64,000 nt of DNA from Pseudomonas sp. EpS/L25. GTDB taxonomy: Bacteria; Pseudomonadota; Gammaproteobacteria; Pseudomonadales; Pseudomonadaceae. The DNA is taken from positions 746,263 to 810,262 of the forward strand of contig NZ_LNUP01000002.1 in NCBI RefSeq assembly GCF_001512295.1, read 5' to 3'. Below the pieces are notes generated by a model. That model did no database searches. It was given only the letters and a program-made list of their open reading frames with translations, and was not told where the DNA came from. Every line of letters begins with the position of its first letter. Positions within the stretch are counted from its first letter, which is position 1. Positions 33,418 to 42,519 of this stretch are shown piece by piece. Both the position numbers and the translations under genes were made by a program.

Positions 33418-36400
33418 TCAGTTGGGATGGTTTTCCCGCGATTCGTTGCGCTTGCGCTCGAGCTCGGATTCCGCCTGCTTGGCTTCCTCTTCCGTCGATG
33501 CGTCTGCCTTGGGCTCTTCCTGCGAAGTGGCGCCCTCGGCAAGCGGAGCGACAGTGGCAGCTTCTTCCTGGATCGCGCTGGGTGCGATTTCAGCGGGCTG
33601 TTCGATCACGACCGGAGCCGATTCCGCTTCAGCAGCAGGCGCTTCCTCTTGAGCTGCAGGCGCTTCTTGCGGCTCCACGGTCCCTACCGCTGCGGTAGCG
33701 AAGGTTTCCTCGGTCTCGGCGATGGCGCCCAGGGTGGGTGCCTGAGCGTCCTGCTCAGCCTGCTTGGCACGTGCAGCTTCGGCTTCACGAGCCAGGCGCT
33801 CACGGCGACGACGCTCGCGCGGGTCGTTGGAGGCGCGACCGGCGGCCGATTCGGTAGCTTCGGTCTCGACCGGGGTCGACGGGATCGACGCCGTGGTCGT
33901 CACGGGAGCGATCTGTTCGGCGATCGGAGCGGTGATCTCCACGTCCTGGTGCGGCGCACGCTCGTCCTGTAGCTGGCTCGCGCTGGGCGTGAGGATTTCC
34001 GGCTGGGCAGGCGCGTCGACGGCGGGCTGGGCTGCCGCGGTTTCTTCCTGGGCTTGGGTAGCCGGGGCATCGACAGTGGGTGCCGTCTGCTCGCGAGCCT
34101 CGCGAACCTCTTCCTGGGTGGCGACGGCGGTCACGCTCTCGCTGACCACGACCGCGGTGCCCAGGGCGACCGCAGCCGGCGCGACAGCAGCATCGTTGCC
34201 TGCGGCGCTCTGCTCTTCGTCGTCGATGAAGTTGCCGTTGGCATCGCGCTGACGCTCGCGACGGTTACTGCGACGGCGCTGACCGCGGGAGCGGCGACGC
34301 GGACGCTCTTCGCCTTCTTCCAGCTCGTCGTTACCTTCCAGTACTTCTTCTTCGTTCAGCTCTTCGGCGCTGGCCGCGGCCTGACGCTCTTCGCGTGGCT
34401 TGCGCTCTTCACGGGGCTGACGCTCTTCGCGCGGCTTGCGCTCTTCGCGGGGTTGACGCTCTTCGCGAACCGGACGCTCTTCGGCGCTCACGCGCTCTTC
34501 GCCAGGTTGACGCTCTTCACGGGGCTGACGCTCTTCGCGAGCGGCGCGCTCTTCGCGTGGTTGACGCTCCTCGCGCGGCTGACGCTCTTCGCGACTGGCT
34601 CGCTCTTCACGCGGCTGACGCTCTTCGCGGTTGGCGCGTTCCTCGCGGGGCTGGCGCTCTTCACGCGGCTGGCGTTCTTCGCGCGGTTGACGCTCCTCGC
34701 GGGGCTGGCGCTCTTCACGGGGCTGACGCTCCTCGCGAGGCTGACGCTCTTCACGCGGCTTGCGCTCTTCCCGAGCCGGACGATCGCTGCGCTCGCCACG
34801 GTCGGCGCGGGGCTGGCGCTCTTCGCGGGGCTTGCGCTCGTCATCGCGACGGCCTTCGCGGCGGCGATTCTGCTGGCGGCCATTGCGACGCTCGTCCTGG
34901 CGGCGCTGCTCGTCGCTGCTCTTGGTCGCTTCGGGGGTGGCGGCAGTCTTGTCGGCCAGCGGCTGCTCTTCGGTCTTGCCGGCGAACAGGCTGACCAGGG
35001 ACTTCACCAGGCCCTTGAACAGATTGGGTTCGGCGGCCGGCTTGGCGGCCACCGGGGCGACCGGGGTCACCACGTCGGCGGTGACGGGCGTGGGCGCCGG
35101 GGCGCGCTCGGGCGCTACCTTCACCGCGGCTTCCTGGCGGACCAGGGTGCGGGTGGAGCTGACCGGCAGCACTTCCTCGGCTTCGGTGTTGGCCATCTCG
35201 TAGCTGGACTGGCTGTTCAGCAGCTCGGGGTTGTCATCACGCAGACGCTGCACTTCGAAGTGCGGAGTCTCGATGTGATCGTCCGGCAGGATGATGATGC
35301 GCACGCGGGTGCGCAGTTCGATCTTGGTGATGCTGTTGCGCTTCTCGTTGAGCAGGAAGGAGGCGACCTGGATCGGCACGTGGGCGCGGACCTCGGCGGT
35401 GCGGTCCTTCAGGGCTTCTTCTTCGATCAGGCGCAGGATGGCCAGCGACAGGGATTCCACGTCGCGGATGATGCCCTGGCCGTTGCAGCGTGGGCAGACG
35501 ATGCCGCTGGTCTCGCGCAGGGAAGGGCGCAGGCGCTGGCGAGACATCTCCAGCAGGCCGAAGCGGGAGATGCGGCCGATCTGCACGCGGGCGCGGTCGG
35601 CTTCCAGGGCTTCGCGGACGCGGTCTTCCACGGCGCGCTGGTTCTTCACCGGGGTCATGTCGATGAAGTCGATGACGATCAGGCCGCCGATGTCGCGCAG
35701 GCGCAGCTGGCGGGCGATTTCCTCAGCCGCTTCCAGGTTGGTCTGCAGGGCGGTTTCCTCGATGTCACCGCCCTTGGTGGCGCGCGCCGAGTTGATATCG
35801 ATGGACACCAGGGCTTCGGTGGGATCGATGACGATGGAGCCGCCCGAGGGCAGCTTCACTTCGCGCTGGAAGGCGGTCTCGATCTGGCTTTCGATCTGGA
35901 AGCGATTGAACAGCGGGACGCTGTCCTGGTACAGCTTGATCTTGCTGGCGTACTGCGGCATCACCTGGCGGATGAAGCTCAGGGCTTCTTCCTGTGCTTC
36001 GACGCTGTCGACCAGGACCTCGCCGATGTCCTGGCGCAGGTAGTCGCGGATGGCGCGAATGATGACGTTGCTTTCCTGATAGATCAGGAAGGGACCCTTG
36101 CGCTCGCCCGAGGCTTCGGTGATCGCGGACCAGAGTTGCAGCAGGTAATCGAGGTCCCACTGCAGTTCCTCGGTGCTGCGGCCCAGGCCGGCGGTGCGTA
36201 CGATCAGGCCCATGTCGCCGGGAGCGTCCAGGCCGTTCAGGGCTTCGCGCAGTTCGTTGCGCTCTTCACCCTCGATGCGGCGGGAGATGCCGCCCGCGCG
36301 GGGATTGTTGGGCATCAGCACCAGGTAGCGACCGGCGAGGCTGATGAAGGTGGTCAGGGCGGCACCCTTGTTGCCGCGCTCTTCCTTTTCGACCTGGACG

Positions 36401-36696
36401 ACTACTTCCTGGCCTTCGGAGAGCACTTCCTTGATGTTGACGCGGCCTTCCGGGTTCTTCTTGAAGTATTCCCGGGAGATTTCCTTCAGCGGGAGGAAGC
36501 CGTGGCGATCGGCGCCGAAGTCGACGAAGGCGGCTTCCAGGCTGGGTTCGATGCGGGTGATGCGACCTTTGTAGATGTTGGCCTTCTTCTGTTCGCGGGC
36601 GCCGGACTCGATGTCCAGGTCGAACAGGCGTTGACCGTCGACCAGGGCAACCCGCAATTCCTCGGGCTGGGTCGCGTTGATGAGCATTCTTTTCAT
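33418..36696 (-). CDS. rne: Ribonuclease E
   Basis: The 1092-residue endoribonuclease is the core of the RNA degradosome. The N-terminal half has S1 (near 36-120), 5' sensor, and DNase-I-like catalytic region with [21 protein letters not shown] and DFIDM. The Zn-link CPRCNGQG lies near residue 404. The C-terminal half (about 510-1092) is low-complexity: a basic stretch, about 22 tandem PREERQ-like hexapeptides (about residues 640-772), another Arg-rich patch ([18 protein letters not shown]) and a long acidic Ala/Glu/Pro tail. These should serve as RNA- and partner-binding scaffold. It is transcribed away from rluC, as in E. coli and Pseudomonas. Confidence 0.97.
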   Translation of the reverse strand: MKRMLINATQPEELRVALVDGQRLFDLDIESGAREQKKANIYKGRITRIEPSLEAAFVDFGADRHGFLPLKEISREYFKKNPEGRVNIKEVLSEGQEVVVQVEKEERGNKGAALTTFISLAGRYLVLMPNNPRAGGISRRIEGEERNELREALNGLDAPGDMGLIVRTAGLGRSTEELQWDLDYLLQLWSAITEASGERKGPFLIYQESNVIIRAIRDYLRQDIGEVLVDSVEAQEEALSFIRQVMPQYASKIKLYQDSVPLFNRFQIESQIETAFQREVKLPSGGSIVIDPTEALVSIDINSARATKGGDIEETALQTNLEAAEEIARQLRLRDIGGLIVIDFIDMTPVKNQRAVEDRVREALEADRARVQIGRISRFGLLEMSRQRLRPSLRETSGIVCPRCNGQGIIRDVESLSLAILRLIEEEALKDRTAEVRAHVPIQVASFLLNEKRNSITKIELRTRVRIIILPDDHIETPHFEVQRLRDDNPELLNSQSSYEMANTEAEEVLPVSSTRTLVRQEAAVKVAPERAPAPTPVTADVVTPVAPVAAKPAAEPNLFKGLVKSLVSLFAGKTEEQPLADKTAATPEATKSSDEQRRQDERRNGRQQNRRREGRRDDERKPREERQPRADRGERSDRPAREERKPREERQPREERQPREERQPREERQPREERQPREERQPREERANREERQPREERASREERQPREERQPREERAAREERQPREERQPGEERVSAEERPVREERQPREERKPREERQPREERKPREERQAAASAEELNEEEVLEGNDELEEGEERPRRRSRGQRRRSNRRERQRDANGNFIDDEEQSAAGNDAAVAPAAVALGTAVVVSESVTAVATQEEVREAREQTAPTVDAPATQAQEETAAAQPAVDAPAQPEILTPSASQLQDERAPHQDVEITAPIAEQIAPVTTTASIPSTPVETEATESAAGRASNDPRERRRRERLAREAEAARAKQAEQDAQAPTLGAIAETEETFATAAVGTVEPQEAPAAQEEAPAAEAESAPVVIEQPAEIAPSAIQEEAATVAPLAEGATSQEEPKADASTEEEAKQAESELERKRNESRENHPN
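34383..34780 (-). repeat. 18-bp tandem repeat inside rne
   Basis: About 22 imperfect copies of an 18-bp unit encode PREERQ, with variants [42 protein letters not shown] and PREERK. Six consecutive units are identical at protein level. The array is in frame throughout. The DNA repeat invites slippage, so the copy number probably varies between strains. Edges are approximate. Confidence 0.85.
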
Positions 36697-37391
36697 GTAA
36701 TACCACTACGTTCCAGGCTCTCGGTCCGCGTGGTGGCAACAGGATTCGAAAGAAGGGTGCGCGGGGGTCGTATCGAAGCCGGGTGAAACCGGCCTTCGTG
36801 TCCAGCAGCAGGCCCGGGGGCGTGCCGCGACTACGTCTCCTGCAGGCGCTCGAGCGACTGCCTTTGCAGCTCCACAGGAGGAGGAATCAACCAGGCATGG
36901 TGCGGGCGTGACAGCCGAAAGGCTCGGGCAGCCGGGTCGTCGCTGGATTCGTGTCAGGTGTCGCTCGGTTGGAGCATCGGCCGTTGGCCTTGAGGCTTCC
37001 ACCTGCGATCGTCACCTTGGCCGAAGCTGGGCGCGAAGCGGGCTGCAGGCGTACTGTCAGGCTACGCGATACGCTGGTTGTGCATCTCCATCCTGCACAC
37101 AATCTTCAGTAATCAGGTGCCGCCCGCAAGGTCCGGAGCGGTTGTCGTTTTACAGCTGGCACCCTGGGTGCCGCTGCCTTGGTTACCAGGCGGATCGCGG
37201 ATCGCCACTCACCCCCTTGGGTAGAATCGGCGATCCGCTGGACGGCCAGACGTCCAGTGACTATTGCATTTGCAGCTTCTATTCCGCGGGCGGAATCGAC
37301 GGCCTCGCGAGCGGTGCCATCCAGACAGGACTGATAACCGCCTCCGGACTATAGCAGCAAGCTTTAAGTGCTTCAAATCAGGGAAAATTGC
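36697..37391. promoter_or_regulatory. Divergent rne-rluC intergenic region
   Basis: Nearly 700 bp separate the rne and rluC starts and contain no gene I can support. In other bacteria rne has a long 5' untranslated leader through which RNase E autoregulates its own mRNA, and the length here fits such a leader. Several GC-rich dyads occur (for example GGATCGCGGATCGCC-type repeats near 37190-37225). No homology to a named RNA family could be established by eye. Confidence 0.4.
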
Positions 37392-37397
37392 TATCAT
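37389..37397 (+). promoter_or_regulatory. Extended -10 promoter abutting rluC
   Basis: TGC-TATCAT is an extended -10 element whose last base is 6 bp before the rluC ATG (37404). It places the transcription start at or within a base or two of the start codon. No Shine-Dalgarno precedes the ATG, so the transcript may be leaderless. No good -35 is seen, which extended -10 promoters can tolerate. Confidence 0.4.
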
Positions 37398-37403
37398 CCA
37401 GCG

Positions 37404-38357
37404 ATGACTAAGCCTCCTTCTCCCAGCACTGGCGTTCAACTGCTCGATGTGCCCGCCGACTATGCCGGTCAGCGCATCGACAACTTCCTGCGTACCCAAC
37501 TCAAGGGCGCGCCCAAGACCCTCATCTATCGCATCCTGCGCAAGGGCGAAGTGCGGGTGAACAAGGGGCGCATCAAGCCCGATTACCGCCTGCAGGCTGG
37601 CGACCGGATCCGTGTGCCGCCGCTGCGGCTGTCCGAGCCCGACGAGCCGGCACCCCTGGCCAAGGGGCTGCTCGAGCGCCTGGAGGACTCCGTCGTCCAC
37701 GAGGACAAGGCCCTCATCGTCATCAACAAGCCGGCGGGCATCGCCGTGCACGGTGGCAGCGGCCTTTCCGGCGGGGTCATCGAAGTCTTCCGCCAATTGC
37801 GGCCCGAGGCGCCGGATATCGAACTGGTCCATCGCCTTGATCGGGATACCTCCGGGCTGCTGATGATCGCCAAGAAGCGCAGCATGCTGCGCTTCCTGCA
37901 CGAAGCCCTGCGCGGCGACGGTGTCGACAAGCGCTATCACGCCCTGGTGCGCGGCCATTGGCCGGCGGCCAAGAAGAAGATCAATGCCCCGCTGCTGAAG
38001 AACACCCTCAGATCCGGCGAGCGCATGGTCGAGGTCAACGACGAGGGCAAGGAGGCGCTCACCGAATTCCGTGTGCTGCGCCGCTACGGCGAGTTCGCCA
38101 CCCTGGTGGAGGCGCGTCCGGTGACCGGGCGGACCCACCAGATTCGCGTCCACGCCCGCCATGCCGGTCATGCCATCGCCGGCGATCCCAAGTATGGCGA
38201 CGAAGACTTCTCCCAGGAGATTCGCGAGCTGGGCGGCAAGCGCCTGTTCCTGCATTCGGCGAGCCTGGTGATTCCCCTGCCCGACGGCGGCGAGCTACGC
38301 CTGGAGGCGCCGGTCGATAGCACCTGGAGTCAGACGCTGGAGCGTCTGGATGCCTGA
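37404..38357 (+). CDS. rluC: 23S rRNA pseudouridine(955/2504/2580) synthase
   Basis: The 317-residue enzyme has an N-terminal S4 RNA-binding domain ([35 protein letters not shown]) and the RluA-family catalytic motif [11 protein letters not shown], with the nucleophilic Asp. The C-terminal [13 protein letters not shown] is also conserved. It modifies three uridines near the peptidyl-transferase centre. The HAD phosphatase gene overlaps its end by 8 bp. Confidence 0.95.
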   Translation: MTKPPSPSTGVQLLDVPADYAGQRIDNFLRTQLKGAPKTLIYRILRKGEVRVNKGRIKPDYRLQAGDRIRVPPLRLSEPDEPAPLAKGLLERLEDSVVHEDKALIVINKPAGIAVHGGSGLSGGVIEVFRQLRPEAPDIELVHRLDRDTSGLLMIAKKRSMLRFLHEALRGDGVDKRYHALVRGHWPAAKKKINAPLLKNTLRSGERMVEVNDEGKEALTEFRVLRRYGEFATLVEARPVTGRTHQIRVHARHAGHAIAGDPKYGDEDFSQEIRELGGKRLFLHSASLVIPLPDGGELRLEAPVDSTWSQTLERLDA

Positions 38358-39036
38358 TTACCAGCTGCTGATCTTCGACTGGGACGGCACCCTGGCCGAC
38401 TCCATCGGCCGCATCGTCGAGGTGATGCACGCAGCGGCCGAGCAGCTAGGGCTGCCGCCGCGCAGCGACGTGGCCATCAAGGGCATCATCGGCCTGGAGC
38501 TGGTCGCGGCGATCCAGACCCTCTATCCGCACCTTGTGACCCAGGCACAGATAGAGGGCTTCCGCGATGCCTACAGTGCCGAATTCGTCCGCCGTGAGCA
38601 GACGCCCTCGCCGCTGTTTCCCGGGGTGCTCAGCGGACTGCAGCGTTTTCGCGCCCAGGGCTATCAGCTGGCCGTGGCGACCGGAAAGAGTCGGCGGGGC
38701 CTCGCTCGTTCGCTGCAGCAGCACGGTTTGAGCGATTTCTTCGACATCACCCGTTGTGCCGACGAGGCCGCCGGCAAGCCCGATCCGCAGATGGTGCGGG
38801 AAATCCTCGCCCACTGCCGCGTGGCGCCGGTGCGGGCCCTGCTGGTGGGGGATGCGGTGTTCGACCTGGAGATGGCCCGGCGCGCCGGGGTCGATGCAGT
38901 GGGTGCCGGCTATGGTGCTCAACCGGCCGAGGTGCTGAGGGATTTCGCGCCGCGGTTGGTGATCGAAGCTTTCGCGGACCTGGCGCTATGGCTGGGTGAT
39001 AACGATGTGGTCAGGAGAGAAGTCGGGCATGGCTGA
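38350..39036 (+). CDS. HAD-superfamily hydrolase (phosphoglycolate-phosphatase-like)
   Basis: The 228-residue HAD phosphatase has motif [10 protein letters not shown] (nucleophile and acid Asp), motif II VATGKS, motif III Lys in GKPDP and motif [13 protein letters not shown]. The helical cap is inserted after motif I. It resembles Gph/YieH-type small-molecule phosphatases (PA2974-like). It sits between rluC and the peptidase gene, overlapping both neighbours, in a tight operon. Confidence 0.88.
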   Translation: MPDYQLLIFDWDGTLADSIGRIVEVMHAAAEQLGLPPRSDVAIKGIIGLELVAAIQTLYPHLVTQAQIEGFRDAYSAEFVRREQTPSPLFPGVLSGLQRFRAQGYQLAVATGKSRRGLARSLQQHGLSDFFDITRCADEAAGKPDPQMVREILAHCRVAPVRALLVGDAVFDLEMARRAGVDAVGAGYGAQPAEVLRDFAPRLVIEAFADLALWLGDNDVVRREVGHG

Positions 39037-40021
39037 TGAATGGAAAGAAGAGCGCGGGCAGGTGCGTCCCTCTGACGACAAGACCTGGGCCCTGATCGAG
39101 AAGACCGTGCTCGCCAGCGTGCAGGAGCAGCGGCGGGCGCGGCGTTGGGGCATCTTTTTCAAGCTGCTCACCTTCGCCTACCTGATTCTCATGCTGGTGC
39201 TGTTCACGCCCTTGCTGTCGCTGGGCAAGAAGGGCGGGGTGACCGAGTCGGGCGCCCACACCGCGCTCATCGAGCTCAAGGGCGTGATCGCCGACGACGA
39301 AAAGGCCAGTGCCGACAACGTGGTGACGGCGTTGCGCAAGGCCTTCGACGACAGCAATACCCGAGGCGTGGTGCTGCGCATCAACAGTCCGGGCGGCAGT
39401 CCGGTGCAATCCGGCTACATCTATGACGAGATCAAGCGGCTGCGTGGGCTGCATCCCGACATCAAGCTCTACGCGGTGATCACCGACCTGGGCGCCTCGG
39501 GGGCCTACTACGTGGCCAGTGCCGCCGATGCCATCTATGCCGACAAGGCCAGCCTGGTCGGCTCCATCGGCGTGACCGCGGCTTCCTTCGGCTTCGTCGG
39601 CACCATGGAGAAGCTGGGCGTGGAGCGCCGGGTCTACACCTCCGGCGAACACAAGGCCTTCCTCGATCCCTTCCAGCCGCAGAAGCCCGAGGAAACCCGC
39701 TTCTGGCAACAGGTGCTGGATACCACCCACCAGCAGTTCATCGACAGCGTCAAGAAGGGCCGTGGTGATCGGCTCAAGGTCGAGGGGCATCCAGAGCTGT
39801 TCTCCGGGCTGGTCTGGTCCGGCGAGCAGGCACTGTCCCTGGGGCTGATCGATGGCCTCGGCAGCGCCAGCTACGTGGCGCGGGATGTGGTCAAGGAAGA
39901 GCGCCTGGTGGATTTCACCCAGGAAGATTCGCCCTTCGATCGCTTCGCCAAGCGCCTCGGGGCCAGCGTCGCCGAGCGGCTCGCGCTCTACATGGGCTGG
40001 CAGGGGCCGACGCTGCGCTGA
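39029..40021 (+). CDS. Signal peptide peptidase SppA-type serine protease
   Basis: The 330-residue S49 protease has one N-terminal membrane helix (FFKLLTFAYLILMLVLFTPLL) and a periplasmic Ser-Lys dyad domain. The nucleophile Ser lies in GASGAYYVASAADAIYAD and the SPGGSPVQSG oxyanion region precedes it. This short single-domain form digests leftover signal peptides in the membrane. ATG 39029 follows CAGGAGA; it overlaps the HAD gene by 8 bp. Confidence 0.9.
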   Translation: MADEWKEERGQVRPSDDKTWALIEKTVLASVQEQRRARRWGIFFKLLTFAYLILMLVLFTPLLSLGKKGGVTESGAHTALIELKGVIADDEKASADNVVTALRKAFDDSNTRGVVLRINSPGGSPVQSGYIYDEIKRLRGLHPDIKLYAVITDLGASGAYYVASAADAIYADKASLVGSIGVTAASFGFVGTMEKLGVERRVYTSGEHKAFLDPFQPQKPEETRFWQQVLDTTHQQFIDSVKKGRGDRLKVEGHPELFSGLVWSGEQALSLGLIDGLGSASYVARDVVKEERLVDFTQEDSPFDRFAKRLGASVAERLALYMGWQGPTLR

Positions 40022-40042
40022 GCGGATGCCGCTGCAGGTGAT

Positions 40043-40621
40043 CTAGGGCACTTGCAGGCCGGCTTCGCGCAACAGCGCCGCCAGGCGGATGAGGGGGAGG
40101 CCGATCAGGCTGGTCGGGTCATCCCCCTGCATCGACTCGAAGAGGGCGATGCCCAGGCCCTCGGCCTTGAAGCTGCCGGCGCAGTCATAGGGTTGTTCCG
40201 CCAGCAGGTAGCGGTCGATGGTCGCACCATCCAGTTGGCGAAAGCGCACCTGGAAATCCACGACGTCGCTCCGGCATTGGCCCGTTCGGCGGTCCAGCAC
40301 GGCCAGTCCGGTATGGAACACCAGCGTGCGACCGCTCGCCCTGGCCAGTTGTTGGTGGGCGCGCTCGTGACTCAGAGGTTTGCCCAGGATTTCGCCGTCG
40401 ATGGCGGTGGCCTGATCCGAGCCGATGATGAGAGTGGCTTCCGGTTGATCGCCCAAGGCGGCGGCCTTGGCCCGAGCCAGGCGCTCCACCAGCGCTCTGG
40501 GGCTCTCACTGGGTAGCGGTGTTTCATCGATGTCAGGCGACCGATGACTGAAGGGTAGGCCGAGCCTTTCCAGCAATTGGCGGCGGTAAGGCGAGCTGGA
40601 AGCGAGTAGAATAAGAGGCAT
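40043..40621 (-). CDS. Maf/YceF-type nucleotide pyrophosphatase
   Basis: The 192-residue Maf-like house-cleaning NTPase has LLASSSPYRRQLLERLG at the N-terminus and the conserved S-R-R-K-E-D-Q style pattern: DIDET, IGSDQATAIDGEILGKP and SFKAEGLGI. The YceF subfamily hydrolyses 7-methyl-GTP. ATG 40621 gives the normal family length. It is transcribed opposite to yceD, from a 99-bp shared region. Confidence 0.92.
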   Translation of the reverse strand: MPLILLASSSPYRRQLLERLGLPFSHRSPDIDETPLPSESPRALVERLARAKAAALGDQPEATLIIGSDQATAIDGEILGKPLSHERAHQQLARASGRTLVFHTGLAVLDRRTGQCRSDVVDFQVRFRQLDGATIDRYLLAEQPYDCAGSFKAEGLGIALFESMQGDDPTSLIGLPLIRLAALLREAGLQVP

Positions 40622-40683
40622 CAGTCTGTTCTCGGGCGAGGTCGACCAAAGGTCGGTCGGAGTCGCTTCGGGGTTAATTTCCT

Positions 40684-40711
40684 TTGACAGCCGTAAGGCC
40701 GTCCCTATAAT
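40684..40711 (+). promoter_or_regulatory. Near-consensus promoter of the yceD-rpmF-plsX operon
   Basis: TTGACA (40684-40689), 16-bp spacer, TATAAT (40706-40711): both hexamers are perfect. The start codon of yceD is at 40721, so the predicted start of transcription (about 40717-40720) leaves a leader of at most about 4 nt. There is no Shine-Dalgarno before the ATG, consistent with a leaderless transcript. Confidence 0.8.
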
Positions 40712-40720
40712 GGCGCGCTT

Positions 40721-41248
40721 ATGTTGAATGGGCCAATTCCACCTCAGGTCGATCCTCGCAAATTGGCGGATCGCGGCGTAACCCTCAAGGGTGAGCTGCC
40801 TCTCGCGAACATGCGGCGTGTCGGCGAGCAGCTCGTGAAGTCCGAAGGCGCGGTTGCCGTCGTCCTCGACTTCGGGCGTGATCAACAAAAGCAATTCGTC
40901 ATCCACGGTGTCCTGGATACCAAGGTCGAGATGATTTGCCAGCGTTGTCTGGAGCCGGCAGTGCTTCCCATTAGCAGCGAATTCGATTTCGCCGTGCTCT
41001 GGGAAGGGAAGTCGGCCGATGCCTTGCCACAGGGTTACGATGCCCTGGAGGTTGGTGAAGAGCCCCTGGACCTGCACAGCCTGGTCGAAGAGGAGCTGCT
41101 GCTCGCTCTGCCGATCATCCCCGTGCATCCAGAAGGTGCTTGCCAGCATCCGGAAGGTTTCGAGGCGCCCGAAGAGCCGGCGGACGAGGAAAAGCGACCC
41201 AACCCGTTCAGTGTACTTGCGCAGTTGAAGCGTGACCCAAACGTTTAG
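40721..41248 (+). CDS. yceD: YceD family protein (DUF177)
   Basis: The 175-residue protein, conserved upstream of rpmF in nearly all proteobacteria, is needed for 23S rRNA accumulation or large-subunit assembly. The zinc-like motif CQRCLEP is present near residue 70, with a further Cys at CQHPE. The N-terminus MLNGPIPPQVDPRKLADRG is the family start, so ATG 40721 is secure although it lies about 10 bp from the -10 hexamer. rpmF follows 10 bp downstream. Confidence 0.93.
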   Translation: MLNGPIPPQVDPRKLADRGVTLKGELPLANMRRVGEQLVKSEGAVAVVLDFGRDQQKQFVIHGVLDTKVEMICQRCLEPAVLPISSEFDFAVLWEGKSADALPQGYDALEVGEEPLDLHSLVEEELLLALPIIPVHPEGACQHPEGFEAPEEPADEEKRPNPFSVLAQLKRDPNV

Positions 41249-41258
41249 GAGTTAAATC

Positions 41259-41441
41259 ATGGCTGTTCAGCAGAACAAAAAATCCCGTTCCGCTCGCGAC
41301 ATGCGTCGTTCGCACGACGCCCTCGAAGCGAACGCTCTGTCCGTGGAAAAGAGCACCGGTGAAGTTCACCTGCGCCACCACGTGTCGCCCGACGGTTTCT
41401 ACCGCGGTCGCAAGGTGATCGACAAGGGGTCCGACGAGTAA
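41259..41441 (+). CDS. rpmF: 50S ribosomal protein L32
   Basis: 60 residues, starting [21 protein letters not shown]. This is the Cys-free version, typical of gammaproteobacteria, and ends [11 protein letters not shown]. The ribosome-binding site is TAGGAGTTAAATC. It is cotranscribed with yceD and plsX, linking ribosome and membrane lipid synthesis. Confidence 0.97.
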   Translation: MAVQQNKKSRSARDMRRSHDALEANALSVEKSTGEVHLRHHVSPDGFYRGRKVIDKGSDE

Positions 41442-41474
41442 TCCTCGATCGAAACCGTCGTCGCGATCGATGCA

Positions 41475-42437
41475 ATGGGCGGGGACTTCGGTCCCCGCTG
41501 CATTGTTCCTGCTGCAATAAGCGCTCTCGAGCGTTTCCCCGCGTTAAATCTTCTGCTCTGTGGTCAGCGCGACGCCCTGTCGGCCTGGTCCCCTCACGCT
41601 TCACTCGCCACTCGTCTGCAGTTCGAATACGTCGACTCCGCCGTCGGTCCCGATGAGCGGCCAGCCAGTGTCGTGCGCAGTCGTACCCGTACCTCCATGC
41701 ATGCCGCCCTGGAAGCCGTCCAGCAGGGGCGCGCCCACGGCTGCCTGAGCGCCGGCAACACCGGCGCCTGGATGGCGCTGGCGCGGCTCATCCTGGGAAC
41801 GCTGCCGGATATCGATCGACCCGCCATGATGTCGGCCTTACCTGGCAGGGGAACTCACCAGTCGCTGCTGCTCGACCTGGGTGCGAATCTCGATACCTCC
41901 GCCGAACAGCTGGTGCAGTTCGCCTACCTGGGCGCCGGCGCGGCCCAGGCGCGCGGTCTCGCCAGGCCGCGGGTCGCCTTGCTCAATGTCGGTCGCGAGC
42001 CGGGCAAGGGAACGCCGGTGATCCAGGAAGCGGCGCGGCGACTCGCTCAGAGCCAGGCCTTCGATTTCATCGGCTTCGTCGAGGGCAGCGATCTTTATGA
42101 TGGCGTCGCTGACGTGGTGGTCTGCGACGGTTTCACCGGCAATGCGGTGCTCAAGTCCGGCGAGGCCCTGCTGCGCCTGGTGGTGGAGGGCTCCGGACGA
42201 GCCTCCTGGCTGGAACGTCGGCTGCTGCAGCCTTGGCTGGCCCGGCGTTTTCGCCACTGGGACCCGGAGCTGCGCAACGGGGCGAGCTTTCTGGGCTTGA
42301 ACGCCGTGGTGGTGAAGAGCCACGGCGCAGCGAGCGAAGTCGGTCTCGTTCAGGCCATCGAGCGGGCGCTGCGCGATGTGGAGACTGATCTCCCGCGACG
42401 TATCCGGTTAAACTTGGCGGCCCTGAAAGCGGTGTGA
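41475..42437 (+). CDS. plsX: Phosphate acyltransferase PlsX (start codon uncertain)
   Basis: PlsX converts acyl-ACP to acyl-phosphate for phosphatidic acid synthesis. From the first canonical ATG (41475) the protein is 320 residues and begins MGGDFGPRCIVPA. The family motif is [A/V]-[I/V]-D-A-M-G-G-D, and the in-frame codons upstream read VVAIDA, so translation almost certainly begins earlier. There is, however, no ATG, GTG or TTG between the rpmF stop (41439-41441, same frame) and 41475. The only near-cognate starts are ATC at 41448 or 41466. The rest of the protein (LSAGNTGAWMALA, DLGANLD, VCDGFTGNAVLK) is normal. Confidence 0.93.
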   Translation: MGGDFGPRCIVPAAISALERFPALNLLLCGQRDALSAWSPHASLATRLQFEYVDSAVGPDERPASVVRSRTRTSMHAALEAVQQGRAHGCLSAGNTGAWMALARLILGTLPDIDRPAMMSALPGRGTHQSLLLDLGANLDTSAEQLVQFAYLGAGAAQARGLARPRVALLNVGREPGKGTPVIQEAARRLAQSQAFDFIGFVEGSDLYDGVADVVVCDGFTGNAVLKSGEALLRLVVEGSGRASWLERRLLQPWLARRFRHWDPELRNGASFLGLNAVVVKSHGAASEVGLVQAIERALRDVETDLPRRIRLNLAALKAV

Positions 42438-42519
42438 CCGACCGGTCGACACCGACATCTCAGTCTATCCGTGGCGGAACAGCGTTTTCGCCAGCAATGG
42501 ACCCACAAGAGACCTGCCT

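Noticed and set aside
34383-34780. 18-bp direct repeats suggestive of a CRISPR-like array
   Set aside because: Repeats are contiguous, without spacers, and in frame within rne.
34054-36786. A 910-codon frame antisense to rne, with many Leu/Ala/Phe repeats
   Set aside because: The pattern is the mirror of the PREERQ repeats and of rne codons; no independent start signals.
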